In this document: one piece after another, positions 15,226 to 20,678 of the stretch
Numbering within the stretch: the first letter of the stretch is position 1
How the letters are laid out: the number at the start of each line of letters is the position of its first letter
DNA from: a virus
DNA length: 22,191 nucleotides
IMG/VR virus record: IMGVR_UViG_3300024518_001182
Span: 1 to 22,191 of that record
Direction: 5' to 3' (one strand)
Notes under the pieces: generated by a model
The model's database searches: none
Told to the model about the DNA's origin: nothing
The model's input: only the letters and a program-made list of their open reading frames with translations
Translations under genes and position numbers: made by a program

Positions 15226-15776
15226 CTTTTTATATCTAAAATGTATTTCTCTCCTTTTTCTACGAATCCATGCGCTTCAAGTATTTTACCCATATCAGCA
15301 ACTACATCATCTGCAACAGCGTTTTCAATACCGTTTAACATAACAATACTTCTATCAACAAGGTCTGTTAGAAATGCTGTTCGCTTTATTCCTTCAAACA
15401 CTAACTTCCTTTGTATTATTCTTGCAACAGCATCTCTTCTTTCTGAGGACTGTTTTATAACTTTTCCTTTTGAGTTTGTAACAAGCACTGGTTTCTTCTT
15501 CATCCAAGCTATAATCTCTGATAGAGTTGCTTTTGTGCTCTGTGTTCCTTCATCTACGTCCTCAAGATAATCGTTACCAACTACATTAAAACCATCTGTG
15601 TCAGACACCTTATGTATGCTCTTTCTACCCTCTCCAGAAGACTCTATAGGAGTGTTTAGTGTTCTTGTACCGTACTGTCTTTTACGCTTCCTTAGGATCT
15701 CTAATTTAGTCTTCTCAACTACTTTGTCCGTATAGTTGCTAAGAAAGGCTAATGTATTTTTTCTTTGTATATCCAT
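15222..15776 (-). CDS. HK97 gp10-like head-tail/tail completion protein
   Basis: A 184-residue basic protein. It begins MDIQRKNTLAFLSNYTDKVV, has a basic helix KLEILRKRKRQYGTRTLN, SGEGRKSIHKVSDTDGFNVV with GNDYLEDVDEGTQ (about 47-79) and a helical C-terminal half. A small basic protein with a central G-x-x-Y-x-x-x-x-EeGT-like element between terminator-like and tail genes fits the gp10/HK97-type tail completion family. I start it at the ATG at 15776, which overlaps the upstream stop as TAATG; a TTG start two codons earlier is less likely. Confidence 0.6.
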   Translation of the reverse strand: MDIQRKNTLAFLSNYTDKVVEKTKLEILRKRKRQYGTRTLNTPIESSGEGRKSIHKVSDTDGFNVVGNDYLEDVDEGTQSTKATLSEIIAWMKKKPVLVTNSKGKVIKQSSERRDAVARIIQRKLVFEGIKRTAFLTDLVDRSIVMLNGIENAVADDVVADMGKILEAHGFVEKGEKYILDIKR

Positions 15777-16249
15777 TAGCAAACTGATATATCATCGTTT
15801 GGTATATCTATAATAACGTTTAACACCCATCCTGCAAGTAAGTTTTCAAACCTTTGCTCAAATGGCGTTGCAACTGATGACTCATCTTTGTCTAATACAA
15901 AATCTATATCATTTAAGCTACCTCTCTTTAAAGTAGACTGCAATAGATTCATAACAGTTAACTGAGTATTGTATATGTCTTGTAGATTGTTTGCTCCATG
16001 GAATACGTTTTGCATATTCTTTTCGTTGGTCTTTATTTCGTCAACTATATCAGCAGCTACTATCTGCATAGTAAACCTATTATAGTGTTCAAGAAACTCT
16101 ACAGTAACTACATCCATATTCACAAGAGGAAATACAGATTCTTTACTTAGGTCAACCTTAAAGAAATCTCCTTCATGTATAGTATTTACATTAGGATTTG
16201 CTTGTAGATACTCTTTAAGTGCATCCATTAATAAATAATACTGTCTCAT
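15776..16249 (-). CDS. Tail terminator-like protein
   Basis: A 157-residue protein starting MRQYYLLMDALKEYLQANPN, with VNTIHEGDFFKVDLSKESVF and PLVNMDVVTVEFLEHYNRF (about 21-59). It continues TMQIVAADIVDEIKTNEKN, NTQLTVMNLLQSTLKRGSLN and FEQRFENLLAGWVLNVIIDI near the end. The pattern (N-x-NTxxxGD-x-x-xVDLxKxxxFPLVN, then a mid-chain D-V-D strand, then F-x-x-RFENxLAGW) is recalled from Bacteroidota phages in the slot of tail terminator or head-tail completion proteins. The ATG overlaps the upstream frame's stop (ATGA), which supports that -1 frame being translated. Confidence 0.62.
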   Translation of the reverse strand: MRQYYLLMDALKEYLQANPNVNTIHEGDFFKVDLSKESVFPLVNMDVVTVEFLEHYNRFTMQIVAADIVDEIKTNEKNMQNVFHGANNLQDIYNTQLTVMNLLQSTLKRGSLNDIDFVLDKDESSVATPFEQRFENLLAGWVLNVIIDIPNDDISVC

Positions 16250-16512
16250 CGTTTCATGCTTTTTTCTATTCTTCTATTCTCTAACTCTATCTTTCCTTTT
16301 TCATATGTAAGGTATCTCAATGACGCAATGATTGGTGATGCTTCAACTTCATCAAACTTCGTGTAAGAACCTCCTGCGAGTGTATAAATTGAGTTATACC
16401 ATCCGTTTTTAGCTGCAAATACTGCTTCTGCTGACTGAAATCCTTGCTCTGATTCTTCATTGTTTCCAAATAGCTCAGGGAAGTCTTCAACAAGTCCATG
16501 CTTAAATTGCAA
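16246..16512 (-). CDS. -1 frame extension of the gene at 17027, joined at a T9 slip site
   Basis: This 88-codon frame has only a TTG at its front, immediately after a run of nine Ts on the coding strand. Read as a -1 continuation of the upstream frame (GTT TTT TTT then TTG CAA), it gives an estimated 260-residue fusion. The segment FAAKNGWYNSIYTLAGGSYT with KFDEVEASPIIASLRYLTYE and KGKIELENR looks like a genuine conserved protein: NGWYxxIYxLAGG followed by a helical E-K-x-E-x-E tail is recalled from Bacteroidota phage tail regions. It ends in ATGA with the tail terminator-like gene. It is either the downstream part of a tail assembly chaperone made by programmed -1 frameshifting, or an intact gene broken by a homopolymer error. 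Confidence 0.7.
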   Translation of the reverse strand: MQFKHGLVEDFPELFGNNEESEQGFQSAEAVFAAKNGWYNSIYTLAGGSYTKFDEVEASPIIASLRYLTYEKGKIELENRRIEKSMKR

Positions 16513-17027
16513 AAAAAAACTCTAGCACTCATAACAACGTCAAGAGGTGCTTGTTTCATTAACTCTGCTTTCTTTAAGCAAGGTTCATAATCTTCAATAG
16601 CATACTGATCTACTCCGTAAGCCTTTCTATTGAATGTTATTGGTCTGTATAAAGCATCCATAGCTACGTGAAAGTCCTGCCATTCCAGATTACCTTCTGT
16701 ATCTATGTAAACTGCTGTACTCATTCGCTCCATGTTAGGTTCAAATCCATACTCTATGCCATTCATAGTAAATCTCTCAATAAGAGTTTCTGACTTAGCA
16801 TTGAATGTTTCTCTTAAAACTTCTAACACCCTATCAAACTCAAGGAAGTCTATTTTATCAACTTCTTTCCTTGGGACTTTACAGAATATTCTAACAAGTG
16901 CTTTATCTAGCAGTCCTCCATCTGGATTATCACCAACTGCTTCAACAAGCTCACACCACTTCTGATACTGTTTTAAAGTAATACCATCAAGTGATGATGG
17001 CACTTCTATTTCCAATGTATCTTTCAT
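16317..17027 (-). CDS. First tail-module gene, 0 frame; possible tail assembly chaperone
   Basis: A 236-residue frame. The first 172 residues are clearly protein-like: IPSS-type opening (EVPSSLDGITLKQYQKWCEL), DGGLLDKALVRIFCKVPRKE at about 36-55, DFHVAMDALYRPIT at 118-131 and QAPLDVVMSARVFF at 159-172. From the T9 run onward the last 64 codons (CNLSMDLLKTSLSYL and so on) share DNA with the more convincing -1 frame. Gene position (start of the tail module), N-terminal length and the exact T-TTT-TTT heptamer in the right phase fit a gpG/gpGT-like chaperone pair, but the long 0-frame tail is unusual for that. TTAGTTAATTTTT precedes its ATG by a few bases. Confidence 0.7.
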   Translation of the reverse strand: MKDTLEIEVPSSLDGITLKQYQKWCELVEAVGDNPDGGLLDKALVRIFCKVPRKEVDKIDFLEFDRVLEVLRETFNAKSETLIERFTMNGIEYGFEPNMERMSTAVYIDTEGNLEWQDFHVAMDALYRPITFNRKAYGVDQYAIEDYEPCLKKAELMKQAPLDVVMSARVFFCNLSMDLLKTSLSYLETMKNQSKDFSQQKQYLQLKTDGITQFIHSQEVLTRSLMKLKHHQSLRH

Positions 17028-17030
17028 ATA

Positions 17031-17042
17031 AAAATTAACTAA
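17031..17042 (-). promoter_or_regulatory. TTAGTTAATTTT element before the tail module
   Basis: TTAGTTAATTTT on the minus strand begins the leader of the first tail-module gene, 3 nt before its ATG. It lies just after the last of the small genes (stop at 17050). Sharing this word with the leaders of the scaffold and portal units makes it a candidate late-gene control or translation signal. Confidence 0.35.
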
Positions 17043-17049
17043 GGTTAGT

Positions 17050-17220
17050 TTAGTGTAAGCCTTTAGCTTTTACTAATTCATATATTTCTACATTCAACTC
17101 TCTTAGAGTTTCTAAATCCATATCTCTTGCAATAAATCCTAACTGATCAAGATACTTGGCAGTTGCAAATACATCTTGTAAGTCAATTGCATCCATTAAT
17201 TCATCTAATCTTCTATTCAT
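17050..17220 (-). CDS. 56-residue helical hypothetical protein
   Basis: A 56-codon frame from an ATG at 17220 (ATGA overlap with the upstream stop) to TAA at 17050. The product, MNRRLDELMDAIDLQDVFAT followed by AKYLDQLGFIARDMDLETLR, is almost wholly helical and acidic. I do not recognise it. It is the last gene before the tail module and is followed by the shared TTAGTTAATTTT element. The coupled start and clean amphipathic pattern support a real gene. Confidence 0.6.
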   Translation of the reverse strand: MNRRLDELMDAIDLQDVFATAKYLDQLGFIARDMDLETLRELNVEIYELVKAKGLH

Positions 17221-17423
17221 GCTTTCTCTAATTTAATTCCCCAATCATTATTATAATCTACATTAGTACACTCTTCAAATGCCAGCTTAAAAGCGTCTGT
17301 TACTTCTTTACTTGTCTTCTCTTCTACGCAGGTGTCTCCTTTCCATTTCCATTTACTAAATGTAGCTAAGTTTCCAACTACATAACAGTAGACTTCTTTT
17401 TCTTTATGCTTGTAATACTTCAT
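17217..17423 (-). CDS. 68-residue hypothetical protein
   Basis: A small protein, MKYYKHKEKEVYCYVVGNLA and then TFSKWKWKGDTCVEEKTSKE. I choose the ATG at 17423 rather than one four codons upstream because MKYYK-type starts recur among its neighbours. The gene overlaps the end of a one-helix peptide gene by 20 nt and is joined to the next gene by ATGA. The beta-strand and Trp pattern in the first 35 residues suggests a small SH3-like barrel, but no family is recognised. Confidence 0.58.
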   Translation of the reverse strand: MKYYKHKEKEVYCYVVGNLATFSKWKWKGDTCVEEKTSKEVTDAFKLAFEECTNVDYNNDWGIKLEKA

Positions 17424-17511
17424 AATATACTCCAATTAAAAAGCCTAAGCCAATTCCTGCTAAGAATATAACCAAGGCTAATGTTAATATAAATCTTATT
17501 GTGCTATTCAT
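17404..17511 (-). CDS. 35-residue single-helix membrane peptide
   Basis: A 35-codon frame from an ATG at 17511 to TAA at 17404: MNSTIRFILTLALVIFLAGI followed by GLGFLIGVYYEVLQA. Residues 5-30 are one continuous hydrophobic helix with small-residue (G-x-G) faces suited to helix packing. It overlaps the next gene by 20 nt and starts 13 nt after the previous stop. It could be a superinfection-exclusion or membrane-modulating micropeptide; role unknown. Confidence 0.5.
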   Translation of the reverse strand: MNSTIRFILTLALVIFLAGIGLGFLIGVYYEVLQA

Positions 17512-17524
17512 GTCAGTTGCGTAG

Positions 17525-17794
17525 TTATAGTTTTACGTTATCTACTTTCCCTGATGCGACAGCTAACATTTTTAAAGCAAAAGACTCTGATAACATATTC
17601 TCTTTAGGTTCTTCATCTTCTTTAGATTCTTCTTTATATGTTTCTATATCTGATCCTTCACAAACAAACCAAGGGCAATTACTAGAATCTATAAAGTATA
17701 TCTTGTTATCTGATATACTTAGATAAAACCCCTTCTCTTTTGCATCAGCACTAAATACATCATTAGTTTCTGTTATCGTTATTTCTGCTTTCAT
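17525..17794 (-). CDS. 89-residue acidic hypothetical protein
   Basis: It begins MKAEITITETNDVFSADAKE and has KGFYLSISDNKIYFIDSSNC, an acidic linker (KEESKEDEEPKEN) and a helical end. The front half reads as a small beta sheet and the back half as a disordered acidic tail. It starts in ATGA overlap with the gene upstream. No family is recognised and no membrane segment is present. Confidence 0.58.
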   Translation of the reverse strand: MKAEITITETNDVFSADAKEKGFYLSISDNKIYFIDSSNCPWFVCEGSDIETYKEESKEDEEPKENMLSESFALKMLAVASGKVDNVKL

Positions 17795-18006
17795 ATATCT
17801 CTTTTATTATAAAAATGAACATACAGTTCCCACGTCTTATCGTTTAACTGTTTCTTATTATACATCTCTTTTGAAACTATAGGTTTCTGACCTCTATAAC
17901 TAACTTCTAGCTTCCACGTAGTCTTTGATACAGGTACTGGATATATAAGTATAGAGTTATTCAAACAGTAACTCTGAGCTTTATATCTTTCTGGTAACTT
18001 TCTCAT
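17791..18006 (-). CDS. 71-residue basic hypothetical protein
   Basis: The product begins MRKLPERYKAQSYCLNNSIL and continues IYPVPVSKTTWKLEVSYRGQ. It is basic with alternating strands (a small beta barrel by pattern) and no recognised domain. The ATG follows the stop of a 27-codon peptide gene after one base (TAATATG), and the stop overlaps the next start by ATGA, so it belongs to the same tight cluster. Confidence 0.58.
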   Translation of the reverse strand: MRKLPERYKAQSYCLNNSILIYPVPVSKTTWKLEVSYRGQKPIVSKEMYNKKQLNDKTWELYVHFYNKRDI

Positions 18007-18007
18007 A

Positions 18008-18091
18008 TTATTTCTTTTTACCTAAGTAAGTTCCTATATTCCATCCTAACCAACTCATAAAACACCAATAAAACAACCAAACTAAATCCAT
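18008..18091 (-). CDS. 27-residue Trp-rich membrane micropeptide
   Basis: A 27-codon frame from an ATG at 18091 to TAA at 18008: MDLVWLFYWCFMSWLGWNIG then TYLGKKK. It is one hydrophobic helix with four Trp residues and a Lys-rich cytoplasmic-type tail. It is the first gene after the 490-nt non-coding block and ends one base before the next start. It is short enough to be chance, but composition and spacing favour translation. Confidence 0.42.
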   Translation of the reverse strand: MDLVWLFYWCFMSWLGWNIGTYLGKKK

Positions 18092-18112
18092 ATAAAAACT
18101 ATTTTAATTACT

Positions 18113-18131
18113 ATGAAGCTGACGCTTTACC
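18113..18131. repeat. 19-bp direct repeat, copy A
   Basis: ATGAAGCTGACGCTTTACC differs from copy B at 18396 by one base (G/T). The two copies are 283 nt apart in the same non-coding block and same orientation. AAGC[TG]...GCTT is partly palindromic, as expected for a protein-binding site. Confidence 0.6.
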
Positions 18132-18395
18132 ATTTCATGGCTTGGTTAATAAAAAACTAATCAACTAGCTAAATACTCAACTATTGTAAAGGTAGTGAAA
18201 AAATTTTTAATATGCAACTATTTAAACACCTAATTACTTCTGAGTTATTATCAATATTAGATAGTTATTAACATAGCTATTTTATAAAACCTAAGCATAC
18301 TTACAATCCTGAATGAAATGAAGGTAACGAAGTCATCTATTTAGTGTCTATAACTATCTAAAACCTATTTGCAAGAACTATTGTATATTATACAG

Positions 18396-18414
18396 ATGAA
18401 GCTTACGCTTTACC
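18396..18414. repeat. 19-bp direct repeat, copy B
   Basis: ATGAAGCTTACGCTTTACC, one mismatch from copy A at 18113. It stands 2 nt before the first of two TATTGAATT repeats, which groups three kinds of element at the right side of this block. Confidence 0.6.
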
Positions 18415-18416
18415 CT

Positions 18417-18447
18417 TATTGAATTAATCCTATAGCCTATTGAATTG
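18417..18447. repeat. Two TATTGAATT(G/A) repeats, left block
   Basis: TATTGAATTA at 18417-18426 and TATTGAATTG at 18438-18447, 21 bp apart start to start (two helical turns) and in the same orientation as the six-copy cluster at 20990-21166. They are preceded by CCCT and GCC, as in most other copies. Confidence 0.7.
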
Positions 18448-18449
18448 TC

Positions 18450-18544
18450 GGTTGGGAGTATGTCAGTTGGAGATGTGTGTATGTGTTATTTGGTGGGTAA
18501 TCACGCACATCCCTTTTCAAAACACCCAGAGTACCCTACCAACC
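18450..18544. other. Potential long stem-loop, possibly a structured RNA or origin element
   Basis: GGTTGG (18450-18455) can pair with CCAACC (18539-18544), with GTA/TAC next inside; within it GATGTGTG (18472-18479) pairs with CGCACATC (18504-18511) over 8 bp with one G-T. The section is clearly less AT-rich than its surroundings. Such nested complementarity can mark a non-coding RNA or a single-strand origin, but it could also occur by chance and the paired strand is not known. Confidence 0.3.
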
Positions 18545-18584
18545 AACTAGGCTAATAGAGTACTGTTTACCAGTGTTCTAGATA

Positions 18585-18800
18585 CTATTCAAACTTCTCT
18601 AGTTCATTGTCTATAGTTTCAAATACATCTGAATCATTGTTAGTGCACCATTCGTTATCACATAATTCATTCAGATACGAACCACATGCGTTGAATCTGT
18701 TGTGTAAGTCTTTCAATTCTGATAAACTTTCTACAGAAATAATCAACTTAAATCCCTCAAATTCAACTTTTTTCTCAATTCTCTCAATTTCTACCCTCAT
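18585..18800 (-). CDS. 71-residue acidic hypothetical protein
   Basis: The product, MRVEIERIEKKVEFEGFKLI and then ISVESLSELKDLHNRFNACG, reads as two strands followed by a helix, with Cys and Trp near the C-terminus (LCDNEWCTNNDSD). No domain is recognised. Its leader contains AATTAAA just before the ATG and a CCGTTA/TAACGG hairpin about 45 nt upstream. A long opposite-strand frame covers the same bases but has no supporting context. Confidence 0.55.
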   Translation of the reverse strand: MRVEIERIEKKVEFEGFKLIISVESLSELKDLHNRFNACGSYLNELCDNEWCTNNDSDVFETIDNELEKFE

Positions 18801-18841
18801 TTTAATTAATCTTTATTTGTTAATACTCAGTATGTTATGTT

Positions 18842-18858
18842 CCGTTACCACCTAACGG
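18842..18858. promoter_or_regulatory. CCGTTA-loop-TAACGG inverted repeat in a leader
   Basis: A perfect 6-bp inverted repeat with a 5-base loop, in the leader of the 71-residue gene, 42 nt before its ATG. There is no T-run, so it is not a terminator. It is a candidate operator or leader-RNA hairpin. Confidence 0.35.
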
Positions 18859-18897
18859 TGATCAATTTAATCGTACTATATTATTTAATTTATACAA

Positions 18898-18922
18898 TAG
18901 TTATTTAATTAGTAATTAATTA
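18898..18922. repeat. 25-nt AT-rich leader repeat, copy 1
   Basis: TAGTTATTTAATTAGTAATT plus AATTA overlaps the stop codon of the 75-residue gene and matches copy 2 at 19152 except for two positions. The two copies therefore bracket that gene. It may be a shared leader or promoter spacer duplicated together with the small gene. Confidence 0.5.
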
Positions 18923-19147
18923 TGAGATACTACCGTATATAGATACTATATTATCTTGTTTCCATGTACAGTTATTTTGTAGATGTTTGAAATGTAAACT
19001 TGTTTTAGTTAGTTTATCATCAGTATTATCGTTTTTAACGTGTTTAATTAGCACTTCTTTTATAGTATCTTTTGTTATTGTACTGTATTCGTATAGGTGG
19101 TTACCTTTGTCGTTTATACTGTATATATTTATAGTTCTGTATCTCAT
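18920..19147 (-). CDS. 75-residue hypothetical protein bracketed by leader repeats
   Basis: It begins MRYRTINIYSINDKGNHLYE, then YSTITKDTIKEVLIKHVKND, basic and with mixed strand and helix. No family is recognised. Nearly identical 25-nt AT-rich repeats sit just before its ATG and over its stop, as if the gene were a cassette unit. The ATG follows an A/T-only leader, as in the neighbouring genes. Confidence 0.55.
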   Translation of the reverse strand: MRYRTINIYSINDKGNHLYEYSTITKDTIKEVLIKHVKNDNTDDKLTKTSLHFKHLQNNCTWKQDNIVSIYGSIS

Positions 19148-19151
19148 AATG

Positions 19152-19176
19152 TAGTTATTTAATTAGTATTTAATTT
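19152..19176. repeat. 25-nt AT-rich leader repeat, copy 2
   Basis: TAGTTATTTAATTAGTATTT plus AATTT lies in the 22-nt gap between the 63-residue gene's stop (19170) and the 75-residue gene's ATG (19147), partly overlapping the former. It differs from copy 1 at two positions. Confidence 0.5.
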
Positions 19177-19361
19177 AATAGGTGTTCGTATTTGTACCAC
19201 TTGTTATTCATTTTGTATTCTAATAGGGTTATATTGTATCCTATTCTGATAGATACGTTCTTATATCCGTTTCTAGTAGCGTATTGCTTAGCGCCTAATA
19301 AAGTGTTGGATGTATCTGTATGAATGTTTTTATTATCTGTTGAACCGTATGCTTTTATCAT
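19170..19361 (-). CDS. 63-residue hypothetical protein
   Basis: The product starts MIKAYGSTDNKNIHTDTSNT and continues LLGAKQYATRNGYKNVSIRI. The stretch A-K-x-Y-A-x-x-N-G-Y-K-x-V-S-I-R followed by strands resembles small phage proteins of the AKxYAxxNGxxxVSVR type that I cannot name. It is basic and soluble. The leader is AT-rich, and an 11-bp tandem repeat lies 16 nt upstream. Confidence 0.55.
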   Translation of the reverse strand: MIKAYGSTDNKNIHTDTSNTLLGAKQYATRNGYKNVSIRIGYNITLLEYKMNNKWYKYEHLLN

Positions 19362-19376
19362 AATTTATATTTTTTA

Positions 19377-19398
19377 GTGTCGTAGTTGTGTCGTAGTT
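19377..19398. repeat. 11-bp perfect tandem repeat (2 copies)
   Basis: GTGTCGTAGTT occurs twice back to back, between the 63- and 76-residue genes and reaching the stop of the latter. Two units only; possibly slippage or an operator. Confidence 0.5.
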
Positions 19399-19628
19399 TA
19401 AAGACTAAACCTACAACCAAAAAAGAAGTAAGTATTATTTTTGTTTATTTCTACTAAATTAGCGTGTTTACTAAGTGACTGTGTTAGTCCTTGTTTATTA
19501 GCTTCTTTTATTGTTATAAGTTCATTTGCCACTAGGATAGAGCGTTTATAATATACTTCTAGCACATTGCCCTTTTTAATGAATATTCTTTTATTGTCTG
19601 ACTCTTTTTTCACTTTGTAATATTTCAT
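19398..19628 (-). CDS. 76-residue small protein of Bacteroidota phage type
   Basis: It begins MKYYKVKKESDNKRIFIKKG, has LVANELITIKEANKQGL at 33-49 and ends NLVEINKNNTYFFFGCRFSL. The three-part pattern (YKVKKExDN, LVANELxTxxEA, VEIxKxxTYxFFGxRF) is recalled from many short proteins in Bacteroidota phages and mobile elements. The function is unknown; a role in phage or element replication has not been shown. The stop overlaps the start of a small tandem repeat. Confidence 0.62.
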   Translation of the reverse strand: MKYYKVKKESDNKRIFIKKGNVLEVYYKRSILVANELITIKEANKQGLTQSLSKHANLVEINKNNTYFFFGCRFSL

Positions 19629-19732
19629 AATTTTATGTTTTATTAGTTTTAAAGGACTAAAACCAGTTTACCATACAATATGGATCTTTACTGTAGATAA
19701 TCCCTTAAAAGCGTTTATAATAGGTTTATTTA

Positions 19733-20164
19733 TTAAATTCTCATGTATATATAATCGATATTATTTAATGTGATTTCGTCATAACTATGATCGTATGAGC
19801 CTAACGCATGGCCATAGCCGTCAAGTCTGATATACTCTTCCATCATGTTTTCAAGTTCACCAGAATTTAACACTAGTTTACCAAGTATTTCAAAATTAGA
19901 TTCATTTTCCTGCATGGTTTTTATATCATCATAATCAAGCGGTAAATAATCACATAAGAAACTAGCATTAAAACAACCTAAAATATACGGATCGCCTTCA
20001 TGCATATTTATAACCTCTTTTAAAGATTCCTGTTCTGTTATAAATTTGTAGTTATCTAGCTCAAAACTTTCATCTTGCTTATTAACGTAGTTAAATAGTT
20101 CTGTTTTGTCAATATCTAATTGATTAGCTAAATTTATTATTTCTTTAATTTCTGAATATTTCAT
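19733..20164 (-). CDS. 143-residue hypothetical protein
   Basis: It starts MKYSEIKEIINLANQLDIDK and contains NYKFITEQESLKEV, a hydrophobic DPYILGCFNASFLCDYLPLD (58-77), and a C-terminal DGYGHALGSYDHSYDEITLN (114-133). The segment order (FI-E-x, LGCFNASF, ADGYGH-x-x-x-YD) is recalled from uncharacterised phage and plasmid proteins of Bacteroidota and Firmicutes. It carries no known catalytic set. It is the largest gene of the 18.6-20.7 kb small-gene block and is followed by a 104-nt gap in which I see only a weak CCATA/TATGG hairpin. Confidence 0.6.
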   Translation of the reverse strand: MKYSEIKEIINLANQLDIDKTELFNYVNKQDESFELDNYKFITEQESLKEVINMHEGDPYILGCFNASFLCDYLPLDYDDIKTMQENESNFEILGKLVLNSGELENMMEEYIRLDGYGHALGSYDHSYDEITLNNIDYIYMRI

Positions 20165-20178
20165 AATAGTATAATTTA

Positions 20179-20277
20179 TTAGTTAGTTTGTCCGTAGTTT
20201 AAAAGTATCAACCCAATTACTAAAAATATAGTAACTACAATAGCTTTTTTTATTAGTGTTTTAGTTTCTGTTTTCAT
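20179..20277 (-). CDS. 32-residue single-helix membrane peptide
   Basis: A 32-codon frame from an ATG at 20277 to TAA at 20179: MKTETKTLIKKAIVVTIFLV then IGLILLNYGQTN. A basic front (residues 1-11) precedes one hydrophobic helix (12-27), the pattern of an inner-membrane micropeptide with its N-terminus inside. It fits the 123-nt gap between two hypothetical genes exactly. The function is unknown. Confidence 0.5.
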   Translation of the reverse strand: MKTETKTLIKKAIVVTIFLVIGLILLNYGQTN

Positions 20278-20287
20278 AATGTATATA

Positions 20288-20479
20288 TTATATGGTTGTA
20301 TATTTTAAGTCGTTTTTAATAGTGCTAACTACCCTAACTTTATCATATTGGTTTTTATACCTTTTATAGTCGTTAGTTAGTTTAACGTTAGTTATCTTGT
20401 TATTCTCGTTTAAATTAAAGAATAAGAACTCTTTTTTACTTAGTGCTATTTTACTAGCTAAAATTGTTGGTATCATCAT
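20288..20479 (-). CDS. 63-residue basic hypothetical protein
   Basis: The product begins MMIPTILASKIALSKKEFLF and continues FNLNENNKITNVKLTNDYKR; it is Lys/Asn/Tyr-rich. A start one codon later is equally possible. No recognised domain. It is short and of very AT-driven composition, so a chance frame cannot be excluded, though its place (5 nt after the upstream stop) supports it. Confidence 0.48.
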   Translation of the reverse strand: MMIPTILASKIALSKKEFLFFNLNENNKITNVKLTNDYKRYKNQYDKVRVVSTIKNDLKYTTI

Positions 20480-20483
20480 GATA

Positions 20484-20678
20484 TTATTTATTTAAAGGTT
20501 TATATTTTTTGATAGTCCATGCACCTATGCTATATTTTCTAGTGCTCAAGTGTTCGTATATTTTAGGATAAGGAATAAAAGAAACAAGTTCTAAATCATT
20601 ATAATAATTTTGCACCAAAGCATTATTTCCTTTATTATGTAGAAATTTGTTTTCGACTTTTATATTTGACGGTATCAT
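20484..20678 (-). CDS. 64-residue basic hypothetical protein, first gene after the repeat block
   Basis: It begins MIPSNIKVENKFLHNKGNNA and continues LVQNYYNDLELVSFIPYPKI. Basic, no recognised domain. It is the first gene downstream of the 490-nt repeat-bearing region, so whatever that region controls on the minus strand would act on it first. A TATTTTTG word (TAnnTTTG on the minus strand, 20747-20754) lies about 70 nt before its ATG, without a matching -33 box. Confidence 0.5.
   Translation of the reverse strand: MIPSNIKVENKFLHNKGNNALVQNYYNDLELVSFIPYPKIYEHLSTRKYSIGAWTIKKYKPLNK

Larger units (their letters stand above)
18092..18584 (-). other. 493-nt non-coding block with repeats, probable control region
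   Basis: No convincing gene on either strand. The block holds a 19-bp direct repeat (18113 and 18396), two copies of the TATTGAATT(G) repeat (18417, 18438), a long AT-rich middle with several TATCTA/TAGATA words, and a less AT-rich 18450-18544 section with potential stem-loops. It separates two minus-strand gene blocks, so it is the natural place for the promoter of the 18091-17050 cluster and perhaps of the whole late unit. No TTTG-N19-TAnnTTTG promoter was found on the minus strand. Confidence 0.6.

Noticed and set aside
15193-15570. Plus-strand frame of 125 codons opposite the gp10-like gene
   Set aside because: Composition is Ser/Phe/Cys-rich as expected of an antisense frame; the minus-strand gene has coupled starts and family motifs.
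18607-18855. Plus-strand frame of 82 codons over the 71-residue gene
   Set aside because: Low-complexity Ser/Leu content and no plus-strand context; the minus frame has an AT-rich leader like its neighbours.
19643-19690. GTTTTA/TAAAAC and CCATA/TATGG hairpins as terminators
   Set aside because: Short A/T stems with no T-run on the transcribed strand; expected by chance in DNA this AT-rich.
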